A DNA stretch of 64,000 nt, taken from contig JAMWET010003460.1 of the NCBI GenBank assembly GCA_024036415.1, positions 72,001-136,000 on the forward strand, given 5' to 3'. Under the pieces are notes generated by a model. That model worked only from the letters and a program-made list of their open reading frames with translations, ran no database searches and was not told where the DNA came from. This document shows positions 24,400 through 36,110 of the stretch, one piece after another. Source of the stretch: Prochilodus magdalenae. Its lineage: Eukaryota > Chordata > Actinopteri > Characiformes > Prochilodontidae. Every line of letters begins with the position of its first letter. Positions within the stretch are counted from its first letter, which is position 1. A program made the translations under genes and the position numbers.

Positions 24400-25985
24400 C
24401 ACAAGCTGTGAGGCTGGAGAAACCAGTGCTGCACCATGGAACACAAGTCAAGTCTTAGTGGTATGTCCTTAATATAGATACTGCTATAATTACACCGGCG
24501 CTTGCACACGTACCCTTGCACATAACGTGCTTCACCGCGTCCACAAGCTCTCAACACCTTTCTCTTTCTGCGTAAGACAAACACTCAGGTGGCAGCCCTA
24601 CCAAGAAGATGCAAAACGATTCACCAAATGGCCAGTAGCAGGTGTCAGTACGGAGGGAAGGAAGCCAAAGACGCTCTGTGGAGGATACGCCAATGACAGA
24701 ATGCCCCCCAGGCACCACTCCAGGGCTGCCAGAAGGCACAGTGCAGAGTCAGTCGATCTCACTACCAATGGAATTCTGTTCTATGTTATTAGGGTCCAAC
24801 ACTTCCTACTGAGCAGGGGTGCCCAGGCCTGTCTCCAGGGGTCCCAAAATGCAAGGCTTGTGGTGGGCAAAAAAAAAGATGCCAAGAGACAAAACAAATA
24901 AAGACGGCAGGTCTCAAATTAACGAATCCTTCGTCCTCACATTCCAACTGTGGCCTGCGAGCTGCACCGTGGGTATCCCTACTTTAGACCATATCGCTTC
25001 CATTCATTTAAATACTGGACCACTCCATTCTCAGTCATGGTCAATGAACTGGGCACTCAGGAACGGACTTGGTGGAACGCCACACCCTCTCTGGAGGCTG
25101 GCACTCGGCTGGCATCTTAGGCCGGCTGCCTTTTGTCACTCCGGGTCCCAGAATAACCTGAAAGGTCGTCTGAAAGGTGACCATGGGGAAAAGCATGAGC
25201 CTCCTCACTGAGCTGGAATTGACGGGATCTCCGCCTGACTAAGGACACAGGGAGAGAAAAGATGGTAGGCCCAGGGAACACAACAGACGAGTGTCAGAAC
25301 AGAAGTAGACAGGAGAGTTCTGGGTATAGTTTCTCCAAGATGAAATCCGGAACAAATTTATGCCAGTGTCCGTGGCAGCTTTAAGAAGTACCAGCTGGAT
25401 CCTGGATCAGTTTTTCCACCTGGTTATTGGATCCAGGGAGTTGCCATCTGACTCAGGGTGATTCATATCTGGTGAAGTGGTATAGAATAAACAGCGGGTG
25501 TTAAGAAGACACATGTTGTTGAATGTCCAGTGACCAGGTGATGAATGACCATGTAACCCAATAAAGATGGAACGTGTCTTAGCTCGTTACAACTAGCTCG
25601 GAAATGCCAACTATATTTTGCCATGTGCATGTGGCTCAGCTCTGTCATTTGAAGTTCTAAAATTTAAACCAGCGACTGTGTTTGTGCATTGTTTTGCTGC
25701 AGGATTTGGGTAATTTCTGCATGGCTGTGTGGGATTGAAAAAAAAATGTTTTGGTCTTGGATTACACAGGCTGTGCATGTTTGGGATTTCTGACTTAAAG
25801 GATTAGCCAACATCTGCTTCCGTATTCATGCTCCAATCTAGGAGCTCTACTTTACAAAATAACCATTTTATTTGGGCGAAGAGCGTTAGGCATTAGTTCA
25901 AACTTTAAAAGTTGGGCTACGGGTGGTTTCAGGGAGAGATCTTGAGGGTTGTAATCTGGTTAAGACAGAATTTCATTGGACCACT
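24400..25985. other. no gene recognised
   Basis: Non-repetitive within this window. Two open frames (124 codons at 24,527-24,901 and 130 codons at 24,819-25,211) overlap but match no family I know; they may be relics or chance. Confidence 0.35.
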
Positions 25986-26044
25986 GTTGGTTTTAATAGA
26001 ATTCTGTTGGGGTTTTGTCGGTTCAGACAGATTTTTAGGGGGCT

Positions 26045-26690
26045 ACAGTCAGTTCAGACTGAACTTTGTTGGGTTGTAGTTGGTTAAGACGATTCAGTTC
26101 AGTTCAGACTGAACTTTGTTGGGTTGTAGTTGGTTAAGACGATTCAGTTCAGTTCAGACTGAACTTTGTTGGGTTGTAGTTGGTTAAGACGATTCAGTTC
26201 AGTTCAGACTGAACTTTGTTGGGTTGTAGTTGGTTAAGACGATTCAGTTCAGTTCAGACAGAAATGTGTTGGGTTGTAGTTGGTTAAGATGATTCAGTTC
26301 AGTTCAGACTGAACTTTGTTGGGTTGTAGTTGGTTAAGACGATTCAGTTCAGTTCAGACTGAACTTTGTTGGGTTGTAGTTGGTTAAGACGATTCAGTTC
26401 AGTTCAGACTGAACTTTGTTGGGTTGTAGTTGGTTAAGACGATTCATTTCCGTTCAGACTGAAATTTGTTGGGTTGTAGTTGGTTAAGACGATTCAGTTC
26501 AGTTCAGACTGAAATTTGTTGGGTTGTAGTTGGTTAAGACGATTCAGTTCAGTTCAGACTGAAATTTGTTGGGTTGTAGTTGGTTAAGATGATTCAGTTC
26601 AGTTCAGACTGAACTTTGTTGGGTTGTAGTTGGTTAAGATGATTCAGTTCAGTTCAGACTGAAATTTGTTGGACTGCATGTTGGACTACA
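26045..26690. repeat. 50-bp minisatellite, about 12 units
   Basis: Tandem 50-bp units contain TTTGTTGGGTTGTAGTTGGT followed by TAAGACGATTCAGTTC. They are highly uniform over 26,095-26,650, with scattered single-base variants (AACTTTG or AAATTTG). Confidence 0.95.
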
Positions 26691-28130
26691 TTTGGTTCAG
26701 ACAGAAATAGGTTGGGCTGTTATTGGTTCAGACAGTTCAGTTCAGGTAGAATTTTGTTGGGCTACATTTGGTTCAAGCAAAAATTTGTTGGGCCATAGTC
26801 AGTTCAGACAAAATTCTATTGGACTGCCATTGGTCCAGACAGAATTTTGTTGAGGTACAATCAGTTCAGGCTGAACTTTGACAGAATTTTGTTGCTCTAG
26901 AATGGGTTCAGACAAAATTTTATTGACCCAGTTCTGGTAGAATTTTATTGGTTTATAGTGAGTTTAGGCAGAATTATATTGGGCTACCAATGGTTCAGGC
27001 AAAAATTTTGTTGGGCTATAGTCAGTTTAGACAAAATTCTATTGGACTGCCATTGGTCCAGACCGAATTTTGTTGAGGTACAATCCGTTCAGGCTGAATT
27101 TTTTGGTGCTACAGTTAGTTCAGACAGAATTTTGTTGCTGTAGAATTGGTTTAGACCATTTTTTTTCTCTAGAGTTGTTTCAGACAAAATTTTATTGACC
27201 CAGTTCTGGTAGAATTTTATTGGTTTATAGTGAGTTTAGACAGAATTATATTGGGCTACCAATGGTTCAGGCAAAAATTTTGTTGGGCCATAGTCAATTT
27301 AGACAAAATTCTATTGGGCCGCCATTGGTCCAGACAGAATTTTGTTGAGGTACAATCAGTTCAGGCTGAACTTTGACAGAATTTTGTTGCTCTAGAATTG
27401 GTTCAGACAAAATTTTATTGACCCAGTTCTGGTAGAATTTTATTGGTTTATAGTGAGTTTAGACAGAATTTTGTTGGGCTACATTTGATTCAGGCAAAAA
27501 TTTTGTTGGGCTATAGTCAGTTCAGACAAATTTTTATTGGACTGCCCTTGGTCCAGACAGAATTTTGTTGAGGTACAATCAGTTCAGGCTTAATTTTTTG
27601 GGGCTACGGTTAGCTCAGACAGAATTTTGTTGCTCTAGAATTGGTTTAGACAATTTCTTTTCTCTAGAGTTGGTTCAGACAAAATTTTATTGACCCAGTT
27701 CTGGTAGAATTTTATTGGGTTATAGTGAGTTTAGACAGAATTATGTTGGGCTGCCAATGGTTCAGGCAGAAATTTGTTGGGCTACATTTGGTAAATAAAA
27801 AATGTTGTTATGCTGTAGATGGCTCAGATAGAATTTTTTACAAAAAAAAAAAAAAAAAGTTGGGCTACAGTCAGTTTAGCCAGAAATTTGTTGGGCTTAC
27901 ACACATTTCTTTTGGGCTTTAAGGTTGGGTTCTGAATAAGATGTAGGCTACATTGGGGTACAGACAGAACAAAGCTGGACTATCAGGTTTATGTAAGATT
28001 CATTTGGGTCTACACTTGATTCAGACAGTATTTATAGTGAGCCTTAAACAGTGTGGTTGGGGTACAGTTGGATTCAGGCAGTCCTTATTTAGTTCTACTG
28101 TTAGGCTCATATAGATATTTGTTGGGATAC
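26690..28130. repeat. higher-order repeat of diverged units
   Basis: Diverged units of the type CAGAATTTTGTTGGGCTACA, about 30-35 bp each, are arranged into larger blocks. The marker GTTCTGGTAGAATTTTATTG recurs at 26,931, 27,203, 27,426 and 27,698, giving block lengths of 272, 223 and 272 bp. An isolated related unit lies at 28,930-28,985. Stray open frames here are not genes. Confidence 0.85.
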
Positions 28131-28439
28131 AGTATTCCAGGGATATATCATGGAACCTCAGGCTCTGTTAATCTTCTATTTGTGTGTGTGTTTTTATGGA
28201 AAAAGATGGTAATAAAAACAAAAGTCGAGGAGCTATGATGGTGTTTATGAATATATGAGCGTGTGCATACATGTTTGCCCAAGGGTGTTTGTGTTCCTCT
28301 GCTTCTGCTCTTGCCTGAGAGTGTGTGCGCATACATGTGTATTCTTCCACACCGTGGGGAAAAAGGCTTGGCTTAACCTAAATGGGAATTCTCTGTTCTC
28401 AGTGCTCCTGTGGCTTGCACCGGTGTACAGGCTCCTTAT

Positions 28440-28640
28440 CTAAAGCTGCTTTGTAGAGCGGGCAGATTCTTTCATTAGGCCCTTATTTCCATCTCCTCCA
28501 CTGCTTCATTCGCTCCATTCGGCCGAGCAGATCTGTGCCCTTTCATGTAGCATCAGGATGAGGAGTGCTCTCTGAGGAAGCCTCTGTAGGGGATTATTAT
28601 CTAACCCTGTATTATACGGCCGGAGAGGGAGAGAAAGAGC
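28440..28640. promoter_or_regulatory. candidate conserved noncoding element
   Basis: A non-repetitive segment lies between two satellite systems, with CATTCGCTCCATTCGGCCGA (28,509-28,528) and ATTATTATCTAACCC. It has no coding potential. Inferred from uniqueness and composition only. Confidence 0.2.
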
Positions 28641-28994
28641 GCTACTTAAAGACAGTCAACAGGGAAGACAGTGGCCGTGGTTGTAGATAAGTTATGTCTT
28701 GAATGGAGGATTTAATGAGGAGGAGACTGTGTGTGTCTCATGACGTTTTTTCCCTTTGCTTTAATATTTTATGGCAGTTAGGAGATGATTTACACATTAT
28801 GGAACAGGGAAGCCTGCAGAAGAGCCTACACAGCTAGATGTTCTCTTATTAATTATATGTGGGAATGTGCAATGATGTATCGCCATTGGTACATTGATAT
28901 ACTTTTTACAATATTGCATTATCAGGCAAATGTTTGTTGGGCTATATTTCATTCTGGCTGAATTTTGTTGGGTTGTAGTTTGTTTGGATGTTTG

Positions 28995-30265
28995 GATTTT
29001 ATTAACATTGCGTTGACTAAACATTAGCATTTTGGTAACACCTAACATTGTGTTAACATTGTGCTTACTAAAATTACTATTTCGGGAGCTCTTAACATTG
29101 GGTTAGCACCGTGTTGACTAAACATTAGTATTTTGTTTATACTAAACATTGTGTTAGCACCGTGTTGACTAAACATTAGTATTTTGTTAATACTTAACAT
29201 TGTTAGCACTGTGTTGACTAAACATTAGTATGTTTGTAATACTTAACATTGTGTTAGCACTGTGCTGACTAAACATTAGTATTTTGTTAATACTAAACAT
29301 TGTGTTAGCACTGTGTTGACTAAACATTAGTATTTTGTTAATACTAAACACTGTGTTAACACTGTGCTGACTAAACATTAGTATTTTGTTAATACTTAAC
29401 ATTGTGTTAGCACTGTGTTGACTAAACATTAGTATTTTGTTCATACTTAACATTGTTAGCACTGTGTTGACTAAACATTAGTATTTTGCTCATACTTAAC
29501 ATTGTGTTAGCACTGTGTTGACTAAACATTAGTATTTTGTTAATACTTAACATTGTGTTAGCACTGTGTTGACTAAACATTAGTATTTTTGTAATACTTA
29601 ACATTGTGTTAACACTGTGCTGACTAAACATTAGTATTTTGTTAATACTAAACATTGTGTTAGCACTGTGTTGACTAAACATTAGTATTTTGTTAATACT
29701 AAACATGGTGTTAGCACTGTGTTGACTAAACATTAGTATTTTGTTAATACTAAACATTGTGTTAGCACCGTGTTGACTAAACATTAGTATTTTGTTAATA
29801 CTTAACATTGTGTTAACACTGTGTTGACTAAACATTAGTATTTTGTTAATACTAAACATTGTGTTAGCACTGTGTTGACCAAACATTAGTATTTTGTTAA
29901 TACTAAACACTGTGTTAACACTGTGCTGACTAAACATTAGTATTTTGTTAATACTTAACATTGTGTTAGCACTGTGTTGACTAAACATTAGTATTTTGTT
30001 AATACTTAACATTGTGTTAGCACTGTGTTGACTAAACATTAGTATTTTGTTAATACTTAACATTGTGGTAACACTGTGCTGACTAAACATTAGTATTTTG
30101 TTAATACTTAACATTGTGTTAACACTGTGTTGACTAAACATTAGTATTTTGTTAATACTTAACATTGTGTTAGCACTGTGTTGACTAAACATTAGTATTT
30201 TGTTAATACTTAACATTGTGCTAGCACTGTGTTGACTAAACATTAGTATTTTGTTAATACTTAAC
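28995..30265. repeat. 51-bp minisatellite, about 24 units
   Basis: Tandem units contain TGTTGACTAAACATTAGTAT followed by TTTGTTAATACTTAACATTG and TGTTAGCACTG, 51 bp in all. Since 51 is 17 codons, the minus strand stays open for 273 codons as a 17-residue repeat (MFSQHSANTMLSINKIL). Each unit holds small inverted repeats (TAACATTGTGTTA and GTTAATACTTAAC). There is no promoter, signal or known fold, so it is treated as a satellite, not a gene. Confidence 0.93.
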
Positions 30266-30334
30266 TAGTAGGCTAAAGAATCTGGACTCTTCTCATGACA
30301 GCACTGCAGTTTAACTAAGCCATGAGCCAACATG

Positions 30335-31508
30335 TACGGTGGCTGAGAAGTGCAAAACAAATGAACATTTCAGAAAACAAAATTACAAAAATAAAAACGT
30401 GAAATACTCTTACTGTTTAACTGCTAATTCTAACGGAAAGGCTAGGTCCAACACACAGGAAGTCCTTGTTTCAGACCCAATCAATCAAACTTTTTGGTGG
30501 TTGTAGAGTGAGTGGTAGTAAGTGAATGTATAAACCACATACAGTTGGAAATGTTAAGGAAAGTACGTGGGGTGTAACGTTAGCTATAGTGGAGAACCAC
30601 TTAGCTAATGGACATAACATGCCTCGTGACCATCCCAAACTCTATTGACTCCACCACTGCCAAACAGTTTTATTGACGAGTGCCCTCACTAGGCCTTGCA
30701 TGATTGTTTTTTACCACTTGAGGCTTATGTCCAAACTCACATTTACCAAGTGGATTTGGCTGTAACTCTGATCTTTGAGGCCAAAGTCAGCAAACTTGGT
30801 CCAGGTTATCAGAGTGTGGGGTTGTCAATGTGTGCCAAGTTTTGTAACTCTAGGAACTTCTGTGCTCTCGCTGTCCTTGCATGATTGGTTTTTACGACTT
30901 GAGGTTTATGTCTAAATTCACATTTACCAAATGGATTTGGCTGTAACTCCCTGACCTTTGATCATAGAGTACACAAACTCTGGCCAGGTTAACAGAATGT
31001 GGTGTTGTCAATGTGTGCCAAGTTTGGTACCTCTAGGACATTCCATGCCCTCTCTAGGTCTTGTACAATTGGTATTTCCCTAAGGAAGTATAAGTCCAAA
31101 TTAACATTTACCCAACTAATTTGGCTGTAGCTACCGGACCTTTGAGTCTAGAGTCACCAAACTTGGGCCAGGTTATCAGAGTGTGGGTTTGTCACCGTGT
31201 GCCAAGTTTCGTAACTCTAGGACTTTTCATGCCCTTGCTATGCCTTGTATGATTGATTTATACCACTTGAGTCTTATGTCTCAATTCACATTCACAAAAT
31301 AGATTTGGCTGTAACTCCCTGACCTTTGATCCTACAGTCACCAAACTCGGGCAAGGTTACCAGAGTGTGGGGTTGTCCGCAACAAGCACTTCCTGTGTGT
31401 CAGACTGCTCTTTTCCGTCAGAATTCACAGCTAGTAAACGTGTTTCAGTTTCTGCTTTTGTAATTTGGCTTTCCTAAAAAATTAGTTTTGCACTTCTCGG
31501 CCAACGTA
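30335..31508. mobile_element. foldback element with internal 180-bp tandem repeats
   Basis: The left sequence ACGGTGGCTGAGAAGTGCAA (30,336) matches the reverse complement of the right end (ACGTTGGCCGAGAAGTGCAA, ending near 31,508). Matching continues inward about 140 bp to ACACACAGGAAGT on both sides (30,450 and 31,390). Inside are four diverged units of about 180 bp starting near 30,692, 30,870, 31,056 and 31,239, each with GATTTGGCTGTAACTC and a GTGTGCCAAGTTT word. No transposase was found. Confidence 0.8.
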
Positions 31509-32960
31509 AAAAAGCCTCTCACAATGGTAGCAAGGTTTGAATAGGCTGCAAGCTGGGTGCAAGATTTTTAGACAAGGGTGTGTATCGGGACATTGTAACA
31601 GTAAAGTTTGATTATGCTGCAAGCCGAGGACTTCGCACACTGATCAGGCTGCAAGATGACCAGGTTGCTAGCTGGGTATCTTCCACAGTGACAGTGGAGT
31701 TTGAGTTGGTTGGAGGATGATGGAGGAGTTTGACCAGACTACGAGTTGGGGACATTTTGACAATAAAGCCTGAGTAGTCTGTAAACCAGGGATTTCACAC
31801 TGTGATAGAAGAGCTTGATCAGACCACAAACTGGGGACTTTGAACCACACGAGGAAGTTTACTAAGTGTCTTGTTGGGGACTTTGATTGGGCCATGAGCC
31901 AGGGACTATACACTGCCATCTAGAGCAAGGCCATAGGTTGGGTCACAACATTGGTAGGAACTTCTTGCCAGTGTGTGAATGCCAGCATTCTTGGGTTTTA
32001 GAAAGGTGCTTTATGAGTACACTTTTTCATTATCATCATTATTATTATTATTATTATTACTATTATTATTATTTGTAGCAGTAGTAATGTAACTGCATCA
32101 TGTGAACAGGAATAGGCTAGAATGTGACAAACCAAAATTCCAAAACGTGCTATTATATTCACTTGAATATGATGTGAAGTAAGATGAATGTATCTTAAGG
32201 ACATACATATGGACATCCTAAGAATGCAATGCACTCCAAGTGTCTATTCTAAAGAGCTTCAGGCTTCAAGATGCCATGACTGGTCACTCACCATTTGATC
32301 TGTTAATCTGCTAATTCTAATTGCTAACCTTGGCTTTCCTACCACCATGCCAATGAGTTGGATTACTATGGCTTAGCAAAGTCTAAACCTAAGGGATTTA
32401 CTCCACCCAGAATAAGTAGTTTCCAATCAACACAGTGTCTAAAGCATCCGACAGAAAGCAGTATGAGCTCAAGCCTAAATGTGCACCCTATACAATGTAC
32501 AATCCACAACGTACAACTTCTTTGATGATGAGTGTAGTCCCAAGATTAAACCCCAGAAAGTCTGACGTCGTTGGTCTTTTACATTATGTTATAAATCCCT
32601 ACAGCCTGGCCTAATCAGAGGTATGGTTTTCTCTCTACTACATGGGGGTTCAGTTAAGTAATAAGCACCACAGGTTTTGTTAGCATTAGAGCCAATGTAG
32701 CAGCACTTCATTAATATGATAGTGTAGTTGAACTGGGACAGTTGACCTTTACCAAAAACGCTATTCCTTCAGAAATCAGGGAAAACTGATCAACACCAGA
32801 TCCACTTTGGTTTCCTTTTGTATTTGGTCTTCTATAACAACATAGCAAGATTAAAAGTGCACCACCACTAGAATGTAGACCCCCAGATATCCCATCTGAA
32901 CATACGTGTTAAACACCTTATTCAACAATTTCCAAACTCTGGACCAAGAGATGTTGAAGG
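31509..32960. other. no gene recognised; (ATT)n at 32,035-32,080
   Basis: 31,540-31,960 shows loosely repeated phrases (GGGGACTTTGA, GACCACA) that suggest an old degenerate repeat. The rest is unremarkable apart from the ATT microsatellite. No coding homology. Confidence 0.4.
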
Positions 32961-33240
32961 ATGCTGAAAAAGTCTTCCCCCCAACCGCTGGAGGGGCAGA
33001 ACTGATGTAGCATTAACGACTTCCCTTCACGGGAACTACAGGGCGCAAACCAAGCCCATGCATCTGGGCAGGTAGCCACCACATTCTGATACTTCCACCA
33101 GACTACCAGATGATGGAAGCATGGTTGTTTACTTCACATAACAGCTTCAGAGTCCAGTGGTGAAGTTTTTTCATTGCATCTCAGGTTTACATGCTGCTGC
33201 TTGGCCATGGAAAGCTAATCCATGAATCTCCTGACCCAGT
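32960..33240 (-). mobile_element. ancient Tc1-like family A remnant
   Basis: Fragments such as GAGTCCAGTGGTGAAG, TGCTGCTTGGCCATGGAAA and CAGACTACCAGATG match, in order, the family A copies at 14.3 and 39.7 kb. It is heavily diverged with no frame left. Confidence 0.6.
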
Positions 33241-33799
33241 TCCGGTGCTAATGCTGCTTCTATATAGTTTACTTCCTGTTAGCAACTAACTGGAAGTAGT
33301 GTTCAGACTGTGCCTTCAACATGTGTTGGTAGAAGAGTGATTGGGGGAGCGAAGAGAAATCTGACAGCTTGGGTTCTTGGAGTTCCCCGCACCTTCACCC
33401 TGTAGCTAGAAGCCCGAATCTGGACCCCCTCCATCCATCCATCATGGCCCAACTGTGGTAGGGTTGACATAGACCTAAGGATCATAAGGAAGACGGGGCT
33501 GGGGTGAGGACGACAATAACTGGGAACAGAAGGTAAGGATGTGAACTTATAGGACGTTGAAGGAGGAAGGGATCTCAGGCATGGTGCTCCACCCAGACAT
33601 TAGTTCCTCCATAACTCAGTAACACTCCAAGATCCGAGCCTTGAAAGCTATTAGCAACCACAGTCAAATGGAAGAGCACTCTGACCGCGTTGCTAAGCAC
33701 GTGCTACATTGGCCACGTTGTCCAACACCCTGTTGTAAATCACTTGTCCTCCATTGTTGACATCCGTCACCACCTTCTTCCTCTTCTCCACGTCTGAAG

Positions 33800-34275
33800 C
33801 ATTTACCAAGGTTAATGCCGACTGTTTAATATGGATGCTCGGGAGTTAATGCAGTCGGCGGTAATGGAGTGATTTTCTGCATGGCTACGAGAGTCAGCCG
33901 AGCTAACGGGGTGCTGGGGCCCCTCGTACGGAGGTTAAACACACTCATCTATTCACCTGCCATCTCCGTTTCCGTTCCGCTCCGCCAGACGATGGCGGCA
34001 CGTAATTAGGCACGCCGAGGCCAGGAGCACACTAAATTAATTCTCAAAACAAACAACGCCGGCCCGCCACGCCCCGCCTGCGGAGAGGCGAGCATGCTAA
34101 TCAGGAAGCGTGTGCGCGTGCGTGCCAGACGGTTCATATCCACGGCGCTAATTTATGCGTGTTTGGACAAAAGTGGTTTGAGTGCAGCGTTTTTGATGGG
34201 CTCTGTTGGTTAATTGGGAGCCCTGTGGAGCTCCGACATGCCGGCTCGCTCGCTCGCTCGTAGGTATCATTTAGC
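33800..34275. promoter_or_regulatory. candidate conserved noncoding element
   Basis: GC-balanced unique sequence with CGATGGCGGCACGTAATTAG (33,993-34,012) and AAATTAATTCTCAAAAC, plus a short (GCTC)n at 34,244-34,260. No open frame. Regulatory role is inferred only from composition and homeodomain-type cores. Confidence 0.25.
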
Positions 34276-34814
34276 TGCCTTGTGCGTTCATGTTTACTGT
34301 GGTTGAGAAGCACTCCAGCGTTTTTTCACGCTCGCTGGCTGCTGCGTTGTCAATTACCACATGGAATAAGTCTGAGACATTGACCTGTTCTTGGAACGCA
34401 TGCTCAGAACTGCAATTTGGAACACCTGCCCAGTGACCGGCTCCTGAAGCCTGTCAGGGAAGTGTTTTTGGAGAACACTTTCAGAAAGTCTTCAGTCAGA
34501 GGTGTGTTTGGCATGAAGCCAATGGAGCACCTAGGCTTTTAGGGGACCCCCAACTGTGAAAACACTAGTTTACGAGTTTCATGTATATGTTTGTATTTTT
34601 CATATCATTTTATCAGCCTCCTGTAACACTAACCAGTATGACTTCTCAAGATCTGACTGTGTTGAAACAATAGCTGATCTCCCTGATTTTGTCTGATTAT
34701 GCTGAAATAATTAACTCTGTTACTGCTGGCCCCTGTTCGGGCAGTGTCTGAGCTCATGGTGAGGTTTAGGCTCTTCCTGTACTAGCTGGAATTTTATCCA
34801 ATGGAACACTAAGC

Positions 34815-34880
34815 ACGGTTGTAAGTCACTCTGGATAAGAGCGTCTGCTAAATGCATTAAATGTAAATGTAAATGTACTG
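34815..34880 (+). repeat. L2/SINE 3' tail fragment
   Basis: GGATAAGAGCGTCTGCTAAA followed by ATGTAAATGTAAATGTA is the plus-strand form of the tail seen in the SINEs at 4.7 and 19.8 kb. Confidence 0.75.
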
Positions 34881-34899
34881 AGAATTGATTATGTTTGTC

Positions 34900-35750
34900 A
34901 AAATAATGGCTTATTTTTAAAATTTAAAATAATTACAGAATTGCTCAGGATTTTGTCTGATTATGTCAGAATAAGGGCTAAATTTTTATTCGATTATGTT
35001 TAAATAATAAAAGAAATATAACTTTATTGAGAATTTTTTTCATTATGTGAGAAAAGGGGCTTGTTTTCCTCTTTTTTTCTAATTATGTCAAAATAAGAAC
35101 TTGTGTTCTCAAGATTTGATCTGATTGTGTCAATAAGGGCTTATATTCTTAATAATTTCTCTGATTATGAACTTGTTGTCTGATTAAGCTGAAATAATAG
35201 CAAATATTATTTGATTGAAATTGTATCTAATTATGTTATAATGAGGGCTTATGTTCAAAATGAATTATTTTCTCAATTTTGTCTAATTACCTTGAAATAA
35301 TAAACATTATTTTATTGAGAAATTGTCTGATTATGTCAGAATAAGAGCATTTTTTAAATTTTTTATTCAATTATGTTTAAATAATAAAAGAAATATAACT
35401 TTATTGAGAATTTTTTTTTAATATGTGAGAATAGGGGCTTTTGTTCCTCTTTTTTTCTAATTATGTCAAAATAAGAACTTGTGTTCTCAAGATTTGATCT
35501 GACTGTGTCAAAATAAGGGCTTATTTTCTTAATAATTTATCTGATTATGAACTTGTTTTCTTAATTGTGTCTGATTAAGCTGAAATAATAGCAAATATTG
35601 TTTGATTGAAATTGTATCTGATTATGTTATAATGAAGGCTTATGTTCTAAATTAATTATTTTCCTAATTTTGTCTGATTACCTTGAAATAATAAATATTA
35701 TTTTATTGAGAAATTGTCTGATTATGTCCAAATAAGTTTTTTTTTCTAAA
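34900..35750. repeat. AT-rich repeat with a 377-bp duplication
   Basis: Units built on CTGATTATGTCAGAATAAGG-type phrases fill the region. A block beginning near 34,967 recurs near 35,344: GTTTAAATAATAAAAGAAAT is at 34,998 and 35,375, a 377-bp shift. Similarity continues to about 35,740. Confidence 0.85.
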
Positions 35751-35879
35751 GATGTGCTTTGATTGTCAAAAAAAAAAAAAGTTGTCTGATTACAGTGAAG
35801 TATTGTATTGTGTATGCCTAATATGACCAGTGACATGAACTACGAGGGTAGAAACACTCTTTTTTTATTTATGGTGACT

Positions 35880-36110
35880 TGAAATATGCATTTATGCTCG
35901 CTGAGGCGTAATCCATAACTATCTGATCTCGGGTAGCCGTGTAAGCAGCATGTGTAAGTGATCTCTGAAACACCTGATGAGGGTGAAAGGAAGAAATCAA
36001 GCGGAAAATAAACAGCGTCTGCTTTACTCCGCCTAAACTGGTGTAATTAGTGTTAGACAGTCGATCATTTCTGAAGCCGTCACATAAGGGGCCTCTTCAG
36101 AACGAGTGGT
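35880..36110. promoter_or_regulatory. candidate conserved noncoding element
   Basis: Non-repetitive segment with GAGGCGTAATCCATAACTAT (35,903-35,922; TAATCC is a bicoid-type core) and GGTGTAATTAGTGTTAG. Inference only. Confidence 0.25.

Noticed and set aside
24527..25211. Two overlapping frames of 124 and 130 codons
   Set aside because: Overlapping frames on the same DNA, no recognisable motif; kept only as unexplained sequence.
29422..30243. 273-codon minus-strand gene
   Set aside because: Explained by a 51-bp satellite divisible by three; no promoter, signal or end domain.
26045..30265. CRISPR-like regular repeats
   Set aside because: Units are directly adjacent with no unique spacers, in a eukaryotic setting; these are minisatellites.
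33303..33485. 60-codon minus-strand frame
   Set aside because: No motif; short and unsupported.
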